Of a stretch of DNA of 64,000 nt, positions 23,145 through 34,508 are shown piece after piece. The translations under genes and the position numbers were made by a program. The stretch spans positions 5,080,001 to 5,144,000 of the forward strand of contig CANJKZ010000724.1 in assembly GCA_947471745.1 (NCBI GenBank), in the 5' to 3' direction. Position 1 is the stretch's first letter. The number at the start of each line of letters is the position of its first letter. The notes below the pieces were generated by a model. The model searched no databases. It was not told where the DNA came from and saw only the letters and a list, made by a program, of their open reading frames with translations. The stretch comes from Closterium sp. Naga37s-1 (taxonomy: Eukaryota > Streptophyta > Zygnematophyceae > Desmidiales > Closteriaceae).

Positions 23145-23986
23145 AGGTATAGAGCAAGGTTTCCCAAGCTAAAAGTTCCCCTAGCATTTTCACTCTCAAT
23201 AGACTAAGGGCCCACCAAAATCGCTAGCGCACGCCTCATACTCACGCGCGCTATGTCCTAATGCGCGCCTCGTGGATCGTCGCCTGTAGCTTGCCTATCG
23301 ATTTTTCCCCTCTCGTCGCCCGTCGCCCGTCGAATTTTCCCCTCCCGTCGGCCGTCGCCCATCGATTTTTCCCATCACATCGCCCGTCCGTTTCCTGCGT
23401 GCGCCCCACCCGTAGCCCGTCGATTGACCGTAGGAAGCGGGCCCCGCGGCCCCTTTTTCATTAGCAGGCCCTACGACCGTTCGGTAGCGAGCCACGCGGC
23501 CCGTGATCGACGGCCCTGTGGCCCGCACTAGCTGGCCCCATGCCCCCCCCCCATGCGTTCCCCTTCGTTTCTCGCCCGTAACCTATCTGCCGTGTCTCAC
23601 TACCACCTCGATCTAGCTCAGTCCTCGGCAATAAACCCTAACAGCCGCCACAAACGCTCTCAACCCCTTTCAGTTTCACTCAACCGCTCCAAAACCGCTC
23701 AACCGCACTCAACTGCACCAGATCCGCCTCTCATCCGCACTAGCCTACTTTCAGCCGCGAGAAACCGCCCTTTACCGCATTAGACCACTCTCAACCTATC
23801 CCAACCGCCCTTCACCACACTCAACCGCACCACCTCGTACCCCACCGCTCTAGACCTCTCTCAACCGCACCATCAGCAGCTTACAATACCGCCAGTAGCA
23901 CCAGCAGCAGCTTACAATGCCGCCAGTAGCACCAGCAGCAGCTTACACTGCCGCCAGTAGCACCTGCAGCAACTTAGACTGTCGCC
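23145..23986 (+). other. Copia-5 leader, left part
   Basis: Untranslated leader without a credible gene. It contains CGTCGCCCGTCG-type repeats (23,275-23,390), then CTCAACCGC-type repeats (about 23,640-23,870), then three units of a 31-bp repeat ending at the Gypsy-1 insertion. Confidence 0.7.
23894..23986 (+). repeat. 31-bp tandem repeat of Copia-5 leader (left block)
   Basis: Units starting AGTAGCACCAGCAGCAGCTT occur at 23894, 23925 and 23956 with a strict 31-bp period. The array is cut by Gypsy-1 at 23986 and resumes at 29643. Confidence 0.88.
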
Positions 23987-24257
23987 CGTGAGAAAACGAC
24001 GGCTTTGCCTGGACTTTATTATGCTATTATCTAGCTTAGCTTTATTTTTCTTTGCTTGCTTATGCTTGATTTCCATGGTTCGTCGCTTTTACTATATTTA
24101 TTATAGTTACAGGCACCGAACTAGGGACACTTCGCGACCTGCGGAACCTTCTAGGAACACCCAGGTTACTACCTTTGTGTCGAGCCTATATATGGCCTCA
24201 CCTTGTACCCAGGTGAATCATTCAATAGATTTATCTTTCCTGAACCAGATCTTCACA
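23987..24257 (+). repeat. Gypsy-1 5' LTR
   Basis: 271 bp. The expected first T is mutated to C (CGTGAG for TGTGAG). Relative to the 3' LTR it lacks an internal block of about 72 bp. It contains CCTATATATGG near 24,186-24,196, a likely TATA region. The primer site TGGTACTTAGAGC is at 24260-24272. Confidence 0.88.
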
Positions 24258-24685
24258 CTTGGTACTTAGAGCGGGTTTACACGCGAAGTCTTCAACCGTT
24301 TAGTTCCGGCCTTTAAAAACCGCGGGGTCGAAGACGAAAGCGCCGATATGGGTATGTAAAACCAGTTCCGCGCAATATTTTTAAGTCCCCCTCGATCCGG
24401 TTTTTGAACCCCTCAGATTAATTGGCAAAACGGTTGGAATTTCAACCGTCAGATCGAATTCAATCTCAACGGCCAAGAGAATTTCGCCCAACAAGGTTGG
24501 AACTGAGACCGTCGGATCGAGTGTTTCTTCAACAGCCGAGATCGGATGCGAGCTTGGACTAAAAGAGATTCGCGCGACATACAAAATTTGCACTCGTTGA
24601 TTCTACAGTCGATTCGACTCGCAGTAAGTCGACCAGCACCCATAATTAAATTATTTTTGTCGCGCATCTTTCTGCAAATCGCCAA

Positions 24686-25579
24686 ATGGAGGAAAATAGA
24701 GATAATTTAGCACAGAAAATCGCGGAGTTACGTGCCGAGCATACGTAGATACGTGCGGCGCTCCCACGACTCGAAAAACTCCTTGCAAACCAGTCGGGAA
24801 CCGCCACAGCAGCAGCAAATGCAGCAGCAACAGCAGTAGCAGCAACAGCAGCGGAGGCGGCGACACCGACAGTTCTACCTACGACAACGGCAGCAGCTAC
24901 ACTTAACCTCGAAGCAGTGAAGCCGAGGCTACCGGAGGCGTTCGATCCTACAGTTAAAGGGAACGACGTTCGTCGATTTGTAGCTGAACTCGAAATTTAC
25001 TTCGAAGCCGTTGGATGCACGACCCCGACAAAAGACGCAATGCGCATACAGCTCGCAGCAACACTGTTACAAGGCCCAGCTCTAGAGTGGATCAATAATA
25101 GAATAGTCCAAGGCGAAAGGACGTGGGTGCAGTTTCGGGCAGCACTGATCGAACAGTTCAACACGTTGAGCAGTAGCTACTACAGAACACGACGCAACAA
25201 ACCAAATAGTGGCATGGGGCGATTGGCACCACCCACGACTGCCGACCCGATGGAGAACGACAAGGGCGACGTGGAGCAGCGGCTAGCAAAAAATGAGACG
25301 TGCGAATTTTGCGGCGCTACAGGACATCGTACCTTGGCGTGTTGGAAAATGGAGAAAGCACGTGTGGAGCTGAAGGGAAAGAATAGTGCAGCACCCCCAA
25401 AGCAGAAAACAGACAACATGGCAACTTCGGAGAGGGCGAAAGAAGGAGAATATGATGGCGCGAATTTAAAACGTCACGTCCAGCTGGCACCAGGGGATAT
25501 CGCCGAGACTAAAGGAGGATCTGCGAAAACAAGACCCTGCACCGACCGAGAAACTCCAGCCGTACACCCCGACAAGTAA
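24686..25579 (+). pseudogene. Gypsy-1 gag
   Basis: ATG at 24686 (MEENRDNLAQKI) opens an N-terminal helical stretch and then an Ala-rich stretch encoded by GCAGCA repeats. A TAG at 24746-24748 interrupts it. The open part from 24917 contains a retrotransposon-gag fold (DVRRFVAELEIYF, GPALEWINNRIVQGERTW) and a CCHC knuckle (CEFCGATGHRTLAC near 25305). A stop at 25577-25579 ends it, and the frame to protease is not continuous. It would form the particle shell and bind RNA. 24258-24685 is leader with no gene. Confidence 0.82.
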
Positions 25580-25841
25580 GAATATTACTTCTCGTGGGTT
25601 TCAAGCCTTTATTAAGGGAGAGTTAGAAATTAATCCGGTACCGGGTAATATGGGGACCCTACTCCGGAGTGCTAAAGAGGTTCGAGCGTTCCGAGAAGCT
25701 AGTTTTCTCTCCCAGAAGCACTGTTTAAAGGCTCCCTGTTCCCCACAGATGAAGCCTACACAGCTGCAAAGGCTTAGGGGAAGGTTCCAGGCTTAGGAGA
25801 AGCTGTACCAGCCTCAGATAAATCCTTCTAACCCTACTCAG

Positions 25842-28800
25842 GTGATACCTGATATTGAGACAGCAACTTCGAGCGAAGGACCAAGGGATGATACATTTGA
25901 TCTACCATGTGATCCTACAAGCAACACCATCTACAGCTCCTCGGAGAGGCAACAACCACTAGCACTCGAGGTGATCTCCACCGGGCGTCGCCTACAGGCC
26001 CTGGTGGATAGTGGTGCGTCCCACTCGGTGTGCGACCACGGGACGTTGGAGAAAATTGGAGTCATCGGAGGAGACCCAATTTACAGCAACGATGGTGGAC
26101 GGTACAAAGCTTCCCATCCATGGCAGGTCAACACTGCAGCTGCAGATAGGGCATTAAAGTGGAAGCCGACGTTGCTGATCACGAACATCAAGGGTTTTGA
26201 TTTCATCTTGGGGCGTGATTTTCTGAAGCGGTTCAACCCCGAGATCGACTGGGTCAACCGGAAGGCGTGCATCTACAACAACGAGAAACGTGTGGAGCTG
26301 CAAAGCTGGACGGATACAGGAGACGTTCCTGAAACGACACTTACACGGTTCGAACGGACGGTGAACGAGAGTAGCAAGGCTTACTTAGCAATGGTTATGG
26401 TAGCAGCAGAGGAGGAAAAGCCGAACACGGAGCTACCTACAGCAGTACAGGAAGTGTTGGAAAAGTACAAGGACATCATGCCGGATGACCTGCCTGCAAG
26501 AGTGCCTCCAGCACACACCTACGAGCACGAGATGGTGGAAGAACCAGGTGCGAAACCCGTCTCACGTGCACCATACCGACTGAGTCCGACCGAACTCAGA
26601 GACATGAAAGAAGAAGATAGAGTATCTAATGGACAGACAACTGATCCGCCCATCCACCTCTCCCTACGGTGCATTAGTTCTCTTCACTCCTAAGCCAGAC
26701 GGTAGTTTACGGATTTGCAACGACTACCGGGCACTGAATAAACAGGCAGTCAAGAACAAATACCCCATACCGCGCATAGACGATCTTCTAGACCAACTGC
26801 GTGGTGCAAAAGTTTTTTTGAAGCTAGACCTACGGTCAGGTTACTAGCAGATCAAGATGGCAGACAACTCGATCTACAAGACGGCGTTCCGTACCAGATA
26901 CGGCTCCTACGAGTACTTAGTGATGCTGTTTGGACTCTGCAACGCACCGGCGACGTTCCAGGCGGAGATGAATCACATCTTACGACCCCTGCTGGACGAA
27001 TGCGCGGTGGTGTATCTGGACGACATACGGATCTACTCCAAGACCATGAAGTAGCACGTGGAGCATCTGCAGAAAGTCTTCGATATCCTGCAGAAGAACA
27101 AGTTCTACGTGAAGCTGTCAAAGAGCGACTTCGCCCTGAAGAAGGTGCAGTTTCTCGGACACATGGTGAGTGCGGAGGGCGTATACGTGGACCCGCGGAA
27201 GATCGCAGCCGTCAAAACGTGGAAAGTTCCTGAGAATGTGAAGGAGTTGCAGCAGTTCCTAGGCTTCGCCAACTACTACAACAGGTTCGTGCCGCAATAC
27301 GCTAAGATAGCAACACCACTGACCGACATACTGAAAAAGAGTACGCCCTACAAATGGGATACTCCTCATCAGCAAGCCATGGAGCAGCTACAGGCATCAC
27401 TGTCTACAGCGCTAGTACTTATCCTACCGGACCCAGACAAGGACTACGTGGTGGAAGCAGATGCTAGTGACCAAACAGTCGGAGCAGTACTGATGCAGGA
27501 TCATGGACGCAGTTTGCAGCCCATCGCCTACCTCAGTAAGAAGCTACACGGAGCAGAACTGAACTACCCAATCCATGACAAGGAAGCCCTAGCGATAGTC
27601 ATTGCCTTCAAGGCGTGGAGGTGTTACCTACAGGGAGCCAAGACTACAGTTTACACTGACCACTGCAGCCTCAAATACCTGAAGTCGCAGCCGACGCTCT
27701 CATGACGACAGGTGCGGTGGGTGGACTTCTTGGAGACCCACTTCCACTACGACATCGTCTACAAGCCAAGACTACACAACAAGGCAGACGCGTTGAGCCG
27801 CCTCGGTTATGTAGCAGGCATTCAGCTCGACGGGATGAACCCTCTACTCAAGGGTCTATTCCAACATGGGTACTCCGTGGACGCAGAGGTTGCTACAGTA
27901 GAGAAATAGAAGCTGTTGCAGTGGGAGAAAGACCTAGTTGTAAGAAAGGGATCAGGAAAGGTTTGGGTACCGAACTATGCCCCGCTCCGACAGATTTTAC
28001 TGGAGGAGTTTCACGTCGTACCATACGCGAGACATTTTGGGGGCAACAAGACGTTAGCAGGTGTAGTGAAGTATTACTACAGGCCCGGGATGGCAGTAGA
28101 CGTGCAGCAGTTTGTCACCTCATGCGACACGTGCCAGCGAATGAAGAGTAGCAAGCAGAAAAAAGCAGGATTATTTCAGCCACCACCCGTACCGGAGCAG
28201 CTATGGCAAGTCGTTAGCCTCGACTTCATTATGGGACTTCCTTTGACCTCACGAGGGCATGATGCTATACTCGTGGTGATCGACAAGTTCTCCAAGATGG
28301 GACATTTCACACCGACAAACGCCACGGCTACAACTGAAGCAACTACTCGCCGCTTCTTCGATTGCATCATCACCATCCACGGCATCCCCGCTACACGTAT
28401 CTCAGACAAAGACCCCAAGTTCACTAGTAAGTTATGGAAAGAGCTCATGGGATTGTTAAGGACTAAGCTTGTGATGTCTTCAGCATACCACCCCCAGACT
28501 GACGGACAGACAGATCGACTCTATCAAGTGGTTGAACAGTTACTACGCACAGCTTGCAAAGACGTTGCAAGCCACCAGGACACACAGTTACCAACCTTAG
28601 AGTTTGCTTACAACAATGCGTCACATGCGGACACATGGAAATCTCCTTTTTTCTTGTGTTACGGATGGGAACCACTTACACCACAGCAGCCAACCACACC
28701 GGCACACGTCCAAGCCGCACATGACTTCGTCACCACCATGCAGCAGCTATGGGAGAAGACTCAGCGACGTCTCACCACGATGCAGAACTCCAAGAAGCAG

Positions 28801-29347
28801 TATGCCGATCGCCAGCGACGTGATCACTCAGTAGCAGTCGAAGATCGGGTGCTTCTCAACACACACAACTTGGACTTATCTCACCTTCCATCCCAGCTCC
28901 GGCCTCGCTTCTGTGGTCCCTTTCGCGTTGAGGCGATGGTGACACCAGTAAACATTCTGCTTGCGCTTACCTACTACGTCGAAGCTTCACAACGCTTTCC
29001 ATGTTCAGCTACTGAAGCCCTACAAGGACCCCAACCAACAGTTTACAGGACAAGAGCTACCGCCACCACCACCTCTTCTCGTACAGGATGAACTAGAGTA
29101 CGAGGTGGAACGAGTGCTTGCTCATCGACGCAGACGCGGCAACACGCTCGAGTTCCTGATACGCTGGAAGGGATATGACCCGTCGGAGGACATTTGGGTT
29201 GCAGAAGCTGATATGGGCGACGTACGTCGTGCTCTCAAAGATTATCTTGTCAAGCAGGGTGTACAGTATCTCACGCCACCCAGCTTTGAGGGGGGGACGT
29301 GTGAGAGTACGATGGCTTTTCCTGGACTTTATTATGCTATTATCTAG
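25842..29347 (+). pseudogene. Gypsy-1 pol: protease, RT, RNase H, integrase, chromodomain
   Basis: Protease has ALVDSGASHSVC near 26005. RT shows [32 protein letters not shown] and VVYLDDI near 27010. RNase H has VEADASDQTVGAVL and YTDHCSLKYL. Integrase has the H-H-C-C finger (CDTCQRMKSSKQ), DFIMGLP, SDKDPKFTS and AYHPQTDGQTDR. The chromodomain (FLIRWKGYDPSEDIW near 29150) follows after a frameshift around 28,950. Breaks: a frameshift near 26,620 and stops at 26846-26848, 27052-27054, 27703-27705 and 27907-27909. All catalytic motifs are still readable. Confidence 0.9.
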
Positions 29348-29642
29348 CTTAGCTTTATTTTGCTTTGCTTGCTCATGCTTGATTTCCTAGGTTCGCTTTT
29401 ACTATATTTATTATAGTTATAGGCACCGAACTAGGTTGAGTGCACCGAATTCTAGGCTTTTCGGTTGCCACCGAATTGCCTTCTACCGAATTCGGGAAGG
29501 ACCCGTTCGGGACGCTTCGCGACCCGCGGAACCTTCTAGTAACACCCGGGTTACTGCCTTTGTGTCGAGCCTATATATAGCCTCGCCTTGTACCCAGGTG
29601 AATCATTCAATAGATTTATCTTTCCTGAACCAGATCCTCACA
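29300..29642 (+). repeat. Gypsy-1 3' LTR
   Basis: 343 bp, TGTGAGAGTACG...CCTCACA. It holds the block missing from the 5' LTR, which has three ACCGAATT copies. CCTATATATAG near 29,570-29,580 is a likely TATA region. Confidence 0.9.
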
Positions 29643-29647
29643 TCGCC

Positions 29648-29960
29648 AGTAGCACCAGCAGCAGCTTCCACTGCCACCAGTAGCACCAGCAGCAGCTTGC
29701 ACTACCGTCAGTAGCACCAGCAGCAGCTTACACTACCACCACTAGCACCTGCAACAGCTTACACTGTCGCCAATAGCACCAGCAGCAGCTTCCACTGCTG
29801 CCAGTAGCACCAGCAGCAGCTACACTGCCGTCAGTAGCACCAGCAGCAGCTTCCACTGTTGCCATTAGCACCAGCAGCAGCTTCCACTACCGCCAGTAGC
29901 ACCAGCAGCAGCTTACACCGCCACAAGCGCACTAGCAGCAGCCTAGACTCCCACAAGCAA
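29648..29960 (+). repeat. 31-bp tandem repeat of Copia-5 leader (right block)
   Basis: About ten diverging units of the same 31-bp repeat as at 23894-23986 (AGTAGCACCAGCAGCAGCTT plus a variable ACTGCCRCC-type end), continuing the array after Gypsy-1. 29,960-30,033 is degraded leader. Confidence 0.85.
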
Positions 29961-30033
29961 CACCCGCGTTTAGTGCATCAGCATCAGCTTAGACTACCTT
30001 TAGTTGTGCCAGCACTAGCTTAGGCTGTCCTAC

Positions 30034-30210
30034 TGTCAGAATATAATGCTTGTCTAGCCTGCAGTGGGGTACTCTATAGCGAGTACAGCCCCTTAGGGTT
30101 TCCTATTTGTATCCACCTGCTTGCTAGTGCAAAACACTCCTTTGCTCATTTCTCTCTTGCCTAGCTAGGTAAACCCTAGCTATGGCTCCTCGTTCTAGCC
30201 GATTCTCACA
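30034..30210 (+). repeat. Solo LTR b (short-LTR Copia family)
   Basis: 177 bp, TGTCAGAATATAATG...GATTCTCACA, flanked by CCTAC (30029-30033 and 30211-30215). The sequence resembles the LTRs of Copia-3 and Copia-7. No primer site or internal region follows, so this is an LTR-LTR recombination product inside the Copia-5 leader. Confidence 0.78.
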
Positions 30211-30215
30211 CCTAC

Positions 30216-31433
30216 CGCTCGTACTGCCGCCTTGACTGGCCCTTACCCCCCTCGTACTAGCGTGCCATGTTGATGTGGCGACAGCGGCAGCACCAGCAGT
30301 GGCCGCGATAGCAGTAGCCGCAGCAGCAGCCGTGGCCGCAGCAGCAGCCGTGGCCGCAGCACATGTGGCCGCCGCAGCAGCGGCAGTAGCGGCAGCGCGA
30401 GTGGCAGCCTCCACCGCAGGACCCTGTCGAACCTGGCCAGTACACACCTCGGTACGTGGGAGCTGCAGCTAAGGTTGGGACTTGTGTTTCCAGTCTTGGT
30501 GCCTGTGTATTTTCCAGTCCAGGCGCCTCAGAGGTTCTTAGTGTGGGAGCTGCAGCTACCATCAGTCTAGTACCAGCCTTTCTCGCTGGCTCGGGTGCCA
30601 CCTCACCAACTGCACAGCTTTCTTTTACCCTAGACTCTGGAGCGTCCAGCTGTTTCTTTCGTGACTGCACTGACCTCACGCCACTGCACACTCCAGTCAC
30701 TGTCACCTTGGCTAACCCCTCAGTGGGATCTATAGTTGCCCATAGCACCACCATTCTCCCGTGTTCGGCGGCTCCCTCTGGGTTTCTCACAGGCTACTAC
30801 ACCCCTTCGTTCTCTAGGAACTTGGTGGGTAACAGTCACCTCCACGACCTCGTAGTTGTCACCACTTTCCCTTTGGACACGCTTGTTGCCTCCTGCACAG
30901 TCAGTGCCACTAGAGTGCCTCTGGCCACTTTCCACAGGGAGCCGGGCTCTGGAGTGTACTCACTACAGACTGGGTCCCACCACACTGGGTCAGGACAGGT
31001 CAGGTAGCTGCTGTGTCATGCAATTGTCAGTCACTCACGCACCCATCGGTTCTTTGGCACCATCGTCTAGGTCACCCGTCGTTCCCACATCTCAGTAGGA
31101 TGGTACGTCACCGTATGGTCTCAGGTCTCCCAGGGTCGCTTGCCCCGCTTCCTCGCTCGCCTGCGCCGCTGTGCATTCCTTGCGTCGAGGGTCGGCAGCG
31201 CGCTGCCCCTCACTCCTCATCGTTCCCCCCCACCACATCTCCCTTCCAGACACTGCACTTGGACGTCTGGGGCCCCTCCCCTGTCCGTAGCCCACGTCAG
31301 GAGCGCTACTTCCTGATTGTGGTGGACGACTACTCACGTTATACCACGGTTTTACCTTTGCGACGGAAGGCCGAAGTGCCTACCGTCCTCGAGCCATGGC
31401 TACTAGCGAGGGGTGACGCCCAGGCCCTTTGTG
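30216..31433 (+). pseudogene. Copia-5 gag remnant, protease and integrase start
   Basis: 30216-30455 is a CAG/GCC-rich remnant of late gag with stops. Protease follows (LDSGASSCFFRDC near 30640). A frameshift at about 31,005 leads to the GAG-pre-integrase finger (HHRLGHPSFPHL, CIPCVEGRQRAAPHSS) and the integrase core start (HLDVWGPSPV, VVDDYSRYTTVLPL). Solo LTR c interrupts immediately before the second catalytic Asp motif. Most of gag is absent: leader repeats lead almost directly into this remnant. Confidence 0.83.
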
Positions 31434-31438
31434 GGCTC

Positions 31439-32470
31439 TGTCAATGGGAGTTGTGTGTTGGCCCCGTCCTCGCTTGGGCGGAGTCGACTTCGTGGTCGGG
31501 TGTGAGGGGAGCAGCCGACCTGCAGCAGTGGGCGGGCTGGTTGACAAGGAGGTCGACCTGCACGAGGGCCACTGCACGGGCGCCGACTTCAGGTTGGCGC
31601 CAACTACAGGGAGGTCGACTTGGGAAGTCGACCTGCGGAGGACGTCAACTTGGTGACGTCAACTTGGGGCAGCCGACTTCGGTGGTCGGCTGGCGGACTG
31701 CTGGTCGACCTGGTGGTTGGTCGACCAGGCCTGGTGGTCGACGAAGGAGGGGCCGACGTCGACCTCGACTCAGGACGCCGAGCAGTTGGGCGTCGAGTAG
31801 CTGGGCGTCAACTTCGTGACGCCGACTTCGGGTGAGGTCGACTTGAGGTGGCCGTCGACTTGGGAGGTCGACGGGCACGTACGGGAGCAGCTGGTCGACG
31901 TGGTTGCCCGGTCGACCAGGTTACCTGGGTGACGAGGTTCCGCGGAGGAGTGCGACGGCCGCCCAGGCGAAGTTGGCGAGCCCGACCTCGGGGGTGGTAT
32001 CCTGAGGTCGACATGGCGGATCAGGTGGAGTCGTCAGCACGAGGATGACTTGGTGTGTGCGTTGTGCAGGTGACGAGGCTCAGCCCGCCAATCATCCGCG
32101 AGCACCTGCGAAGCGGGTGCGCTGTTGTTCTGCGTGAGCAGCGCTGGCACGCCGTCAACCCTGCGACGTTGGCACGCCGTCGACTTTGCACTGCTGGAGC
32201 GCGGTCGACCAAGTCGTGCTGGAACATGGTCGACCATGCTGCGCTGGCAGTCGACCGACCTGAATGCTAGCTCTGATGTAGTCTTGCCATGCCAACTTCA
32301 TTGTACCATTATTGTCAACTTTCTCTAGTGAAACTCTTGCCAAATTGCCCTGTGAACTAGCAAGCTGTCTGTGCACTAGGAAAACGACTAAGGACCAACG
32401 AACGCAGAGATCACACAAGCACCCGTACCTAGCCCGCAGTCTAGCTCTCGTTGTAGTAGTTATCTCCGCA
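31439..32470 (+). repeat. Solo LTR c (Copia-4 family)
   Basis: 1,032 bp, TGTCAATGGGAG...TATCTCCGCA, flanked by GGCTC (31434-31438 and 32471-32475). It is homologous to the Copia-4 3' LTR and has no internal region. Removing it with one GGCTC restores the integrase frame into LHSDRGG. Confidence 0.9.
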
Positions 32471-32475
32471 GGCTC

Positions 32476-32909
32476 TGCTTGCACTCAGACCGTGGTGGTA
32501 AGTTTTCTTCCACTCGCCTGGAGACGTTTTGTCAGAGTCGGGGGATCATCCAGTCTTGCACGCTATCAGACTCGCCGCAGCAGAATGGGGTACCCAAGCA
32601 ACACATTAGCCTGGTCATGGAGGTTGCCTGGACCTCCACGTGCCATGCCAGTGCCCCCCAGTTCCTGTGGCCTCAGGCAGTCCGCTACACCGCGCACCAG
32701 CTGAACCTGTAGCCTAGTGACGCACGGCCACGGGTGACGCCGGTCTTCCTTTGGACAGGTTCTCCGGGTTTAGCAGCTGACTACTGCGTCTGGGGTTCCT
32801 TGGCCCACATTCGCGCCCCTGGCACAAACAAGTTGTCCCCGCGCACCCGTGCCTACGTCTTTCTCGGCTTCCCACTCGACACCTCCGGCTGGCAGTTCTA
32901 CGACCCTGT
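32476..32909 (+). pseudogene. Copia-5 integrase, C-terminal part
   Basis: It contains the second Asp motif (LHSDRGGKFSS) and the region of the third acidic residue, which reads NGVPKQHIS instead of NGIAERR. The catalytic Glu is therefore lost. A TAG lies at 32710-32712. The region continues to the surface motif before the linker (YVFLGFPLDTSGWQFYDP), where the Tc1 element is inserted in the codons after Pro-Val-Thr. Confidence 0.82.
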
Positions 32910-32911
32910 TA

Positions 32912-34506
32912 CACTGAACGAAATAATTGTCCACATGTTCATGTTTCAAGACATGAACGGGCATTAGTGGCATGGTGATTAAGCCTTAATAACTGGACCA
33001 CATGAGGTTAAAGCCCGAAGGGTTGTACATCTAAACACGGTGCATGTTGGTCATAAACTCGGTTAAACAATCAGCGAATATGGAAATAGGCAAATACTAG
33101 CATAAGGACAGTTTTTTACAATTACAGTCACACATGCAAACCAAGCAGAATCTAGTACTTGGTCCAGCGACCCTTGGCCTTGAGCACAGCCCGCACACGC
33201 CTAGGCATGCTGTCGATCAGCTCACTGCACCAAGCCGCAGGGATTTTCTCCCATTCCACTTGTACTCTGTCCCATAGCTCGAGAATGCCTGCAGGGGGGC
33301 GGGGGTAAGCAAGCAGCTGCTTCTTCAAGTAAACCCACAGATGTTCTATGGGGTTGAGGTCCGGACTAGATGCTGGCCATGGGAGCACAGAGTACGGCTG
33401 CTCGGCAAGGTAAGTTTTGACCATCTTGCATGTATGCTTCGGGTCATTGTCATGCTGGAACACAACGGTCTCGGGATCCAACTCGTAATGCTCAATAGTC
33501 TGCTTTAGCTCGTCTTGCAGGATTGAACGGTACAACTCGCCGTTCATTCTTCCCTCTATCTTGCACATGAAACCCGCGCCGTTGTATGTCATGCACCCCC
33601 AAATCATGATGGAGCCGCCGCCATGTTTGACGGTCTGTTTCACATGGTGCGGCTCCATGTGACAGTCCTCCCTAATCCAGGCCCAACTACGGCCGTCGCT
33701 ACTAAACCGGCAGATCTTCGTTTCGTCGCTCTACACCACGCGTTTCCAGACGTCCATCGTCCAGTGCTGATGGTCCTTGGCCCAGTGCCTGCGGTCCTTG
33801 ATATTTTTCGCGGATAATCTAGGCTTCGACTGCTTTTCTATCGCCCTAACTCTATGCCGCTTGAGAGTGTTTTGCACGGTGGCGCTCGTGACACTGATGC
33901 TGTGCGTAGAGGATATCATTCCCGCTGCGGCCTCGGCGGATTTCGATTCACCAGACACTATCGACCTTATAACTATCCTCGCGATTTGCTCTGGTAACTT
34001 GCGCGGCCGACCAGGTTTCGCCGGGGACGGCACTAGCTCGTCGAACGTTTTCAGACCGAGGTGGCGGAGGAGCTCGTCATGGACGGCAGACTTTGAAACT
34101 CCCAACTCCTACGCGATTTGGCGGTAACTACGCCCCTCCGCAATTCGCTGCATGATGCGCTTCTGTTTCTCCTCGCTAAGGCACTTCATGATGCGGGGGT
34201 GTTAGCGCTACTCGTAGATCATAGTATCCGCCCGTAATCTCCTCTGTACCTAACTAGTCTAGATCTAACAGCGCTCGAAATAAGGCGCTGGACATTTCGG
34301 AAAGATTTGTCCGTGTGGGGTCGAGAGGGAAGAGCTGACTCGTTAGAGCAAGAGGTTTTTTTGGGGCTATAGGTAGCCTACACAAACTCATAACAATCAT
34401 TCGCGAACCCTGTATGCAATATGTTTATTACAAAGCTTGTTTAGGCCCCAATTGGGTGCAAGTATCGTACATTTCGAATGCATAAGGACAATAATTTCGT
34501 TCAGTG
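32912..34506 (+). mobile_element. Tc1-1: Tc1/mariner DNA transposon
   Basis: 1,595 bp with 21-bp terminal inverted repeats (32912-32932 and 34486-34506) that match at 20 of 21 positions and begin CACTGAACGAAAT. It is flanked by the dinucleotide TA (32910-32911 and 34507-34508), the hallmark target duplication of the superfamily. It carries one minus-strand transposase. Copia-5 coding sequence resumes at 34509 (YQFFSSQDATFDES). Confidence 0.95.
33152..34189 (-). pseudogene. Tc1-like DD34E transposase, two nonsense codons
   Basis: ATG at 34189 (MKCLSEEKQKR) gives 345 codons, the normal Tc1 length. An N-terminal helix-turn-helix (EGRSYRQIA, SKSAVHDELLR) and a GRPR box (KPGRPRKL) precede a second HTH and the DDE catalytic domain. 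The first Asp is in SDETKI, the second in FQHDNDPKHT, and the Glu in LNPIEHLW. There are 34 residues between the last two, so it is DD34E. Two in-frame TAG codons break it: one after YRQIA near 34,112 and one at 33731-33733, where Tc1 proteins normally have Trp just before SDETK. Otherwise it is open and all three acidic residues are present, so it was probably active until recently. Confidence 0.93.
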
Positions 34507-34508
34507 TA

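Larger units (their letters stand above)
23987..29642 (+). mobile_element. Gypsy-1: chromodomain Ty3/Gypsy element
   Basis: 5,656 bp flanked by TCGCC (23982-23986 and 29643-29647). The order is LTR, primer site, gag, protease, RT, RNase H, integrase, chromodomain, polypurine tract (GAGGGGGGGAC) and LTR. The protease-RT-RNase H-integrase order plus a terminal chromodomain place it among the chromoviruses. It is inserted in the 31-bp repeat array of the Copia-5 leader. Confidence 0.92.

Noticed and set aside
23894..29960. A CRISPR-like array of 31-bp units
   Set aside because: Units are directly contiguous with no unique spacers and lie in a retrotransposon leader of a eukaryotic genome.
30257..30790. 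Cys-rich antisense ORF with CGGGCHSRCRYCRCC-like sequence
   Set aside because: It is the antisense translation of a CAG/GCC repeat in the Copia-5 gag remnant.
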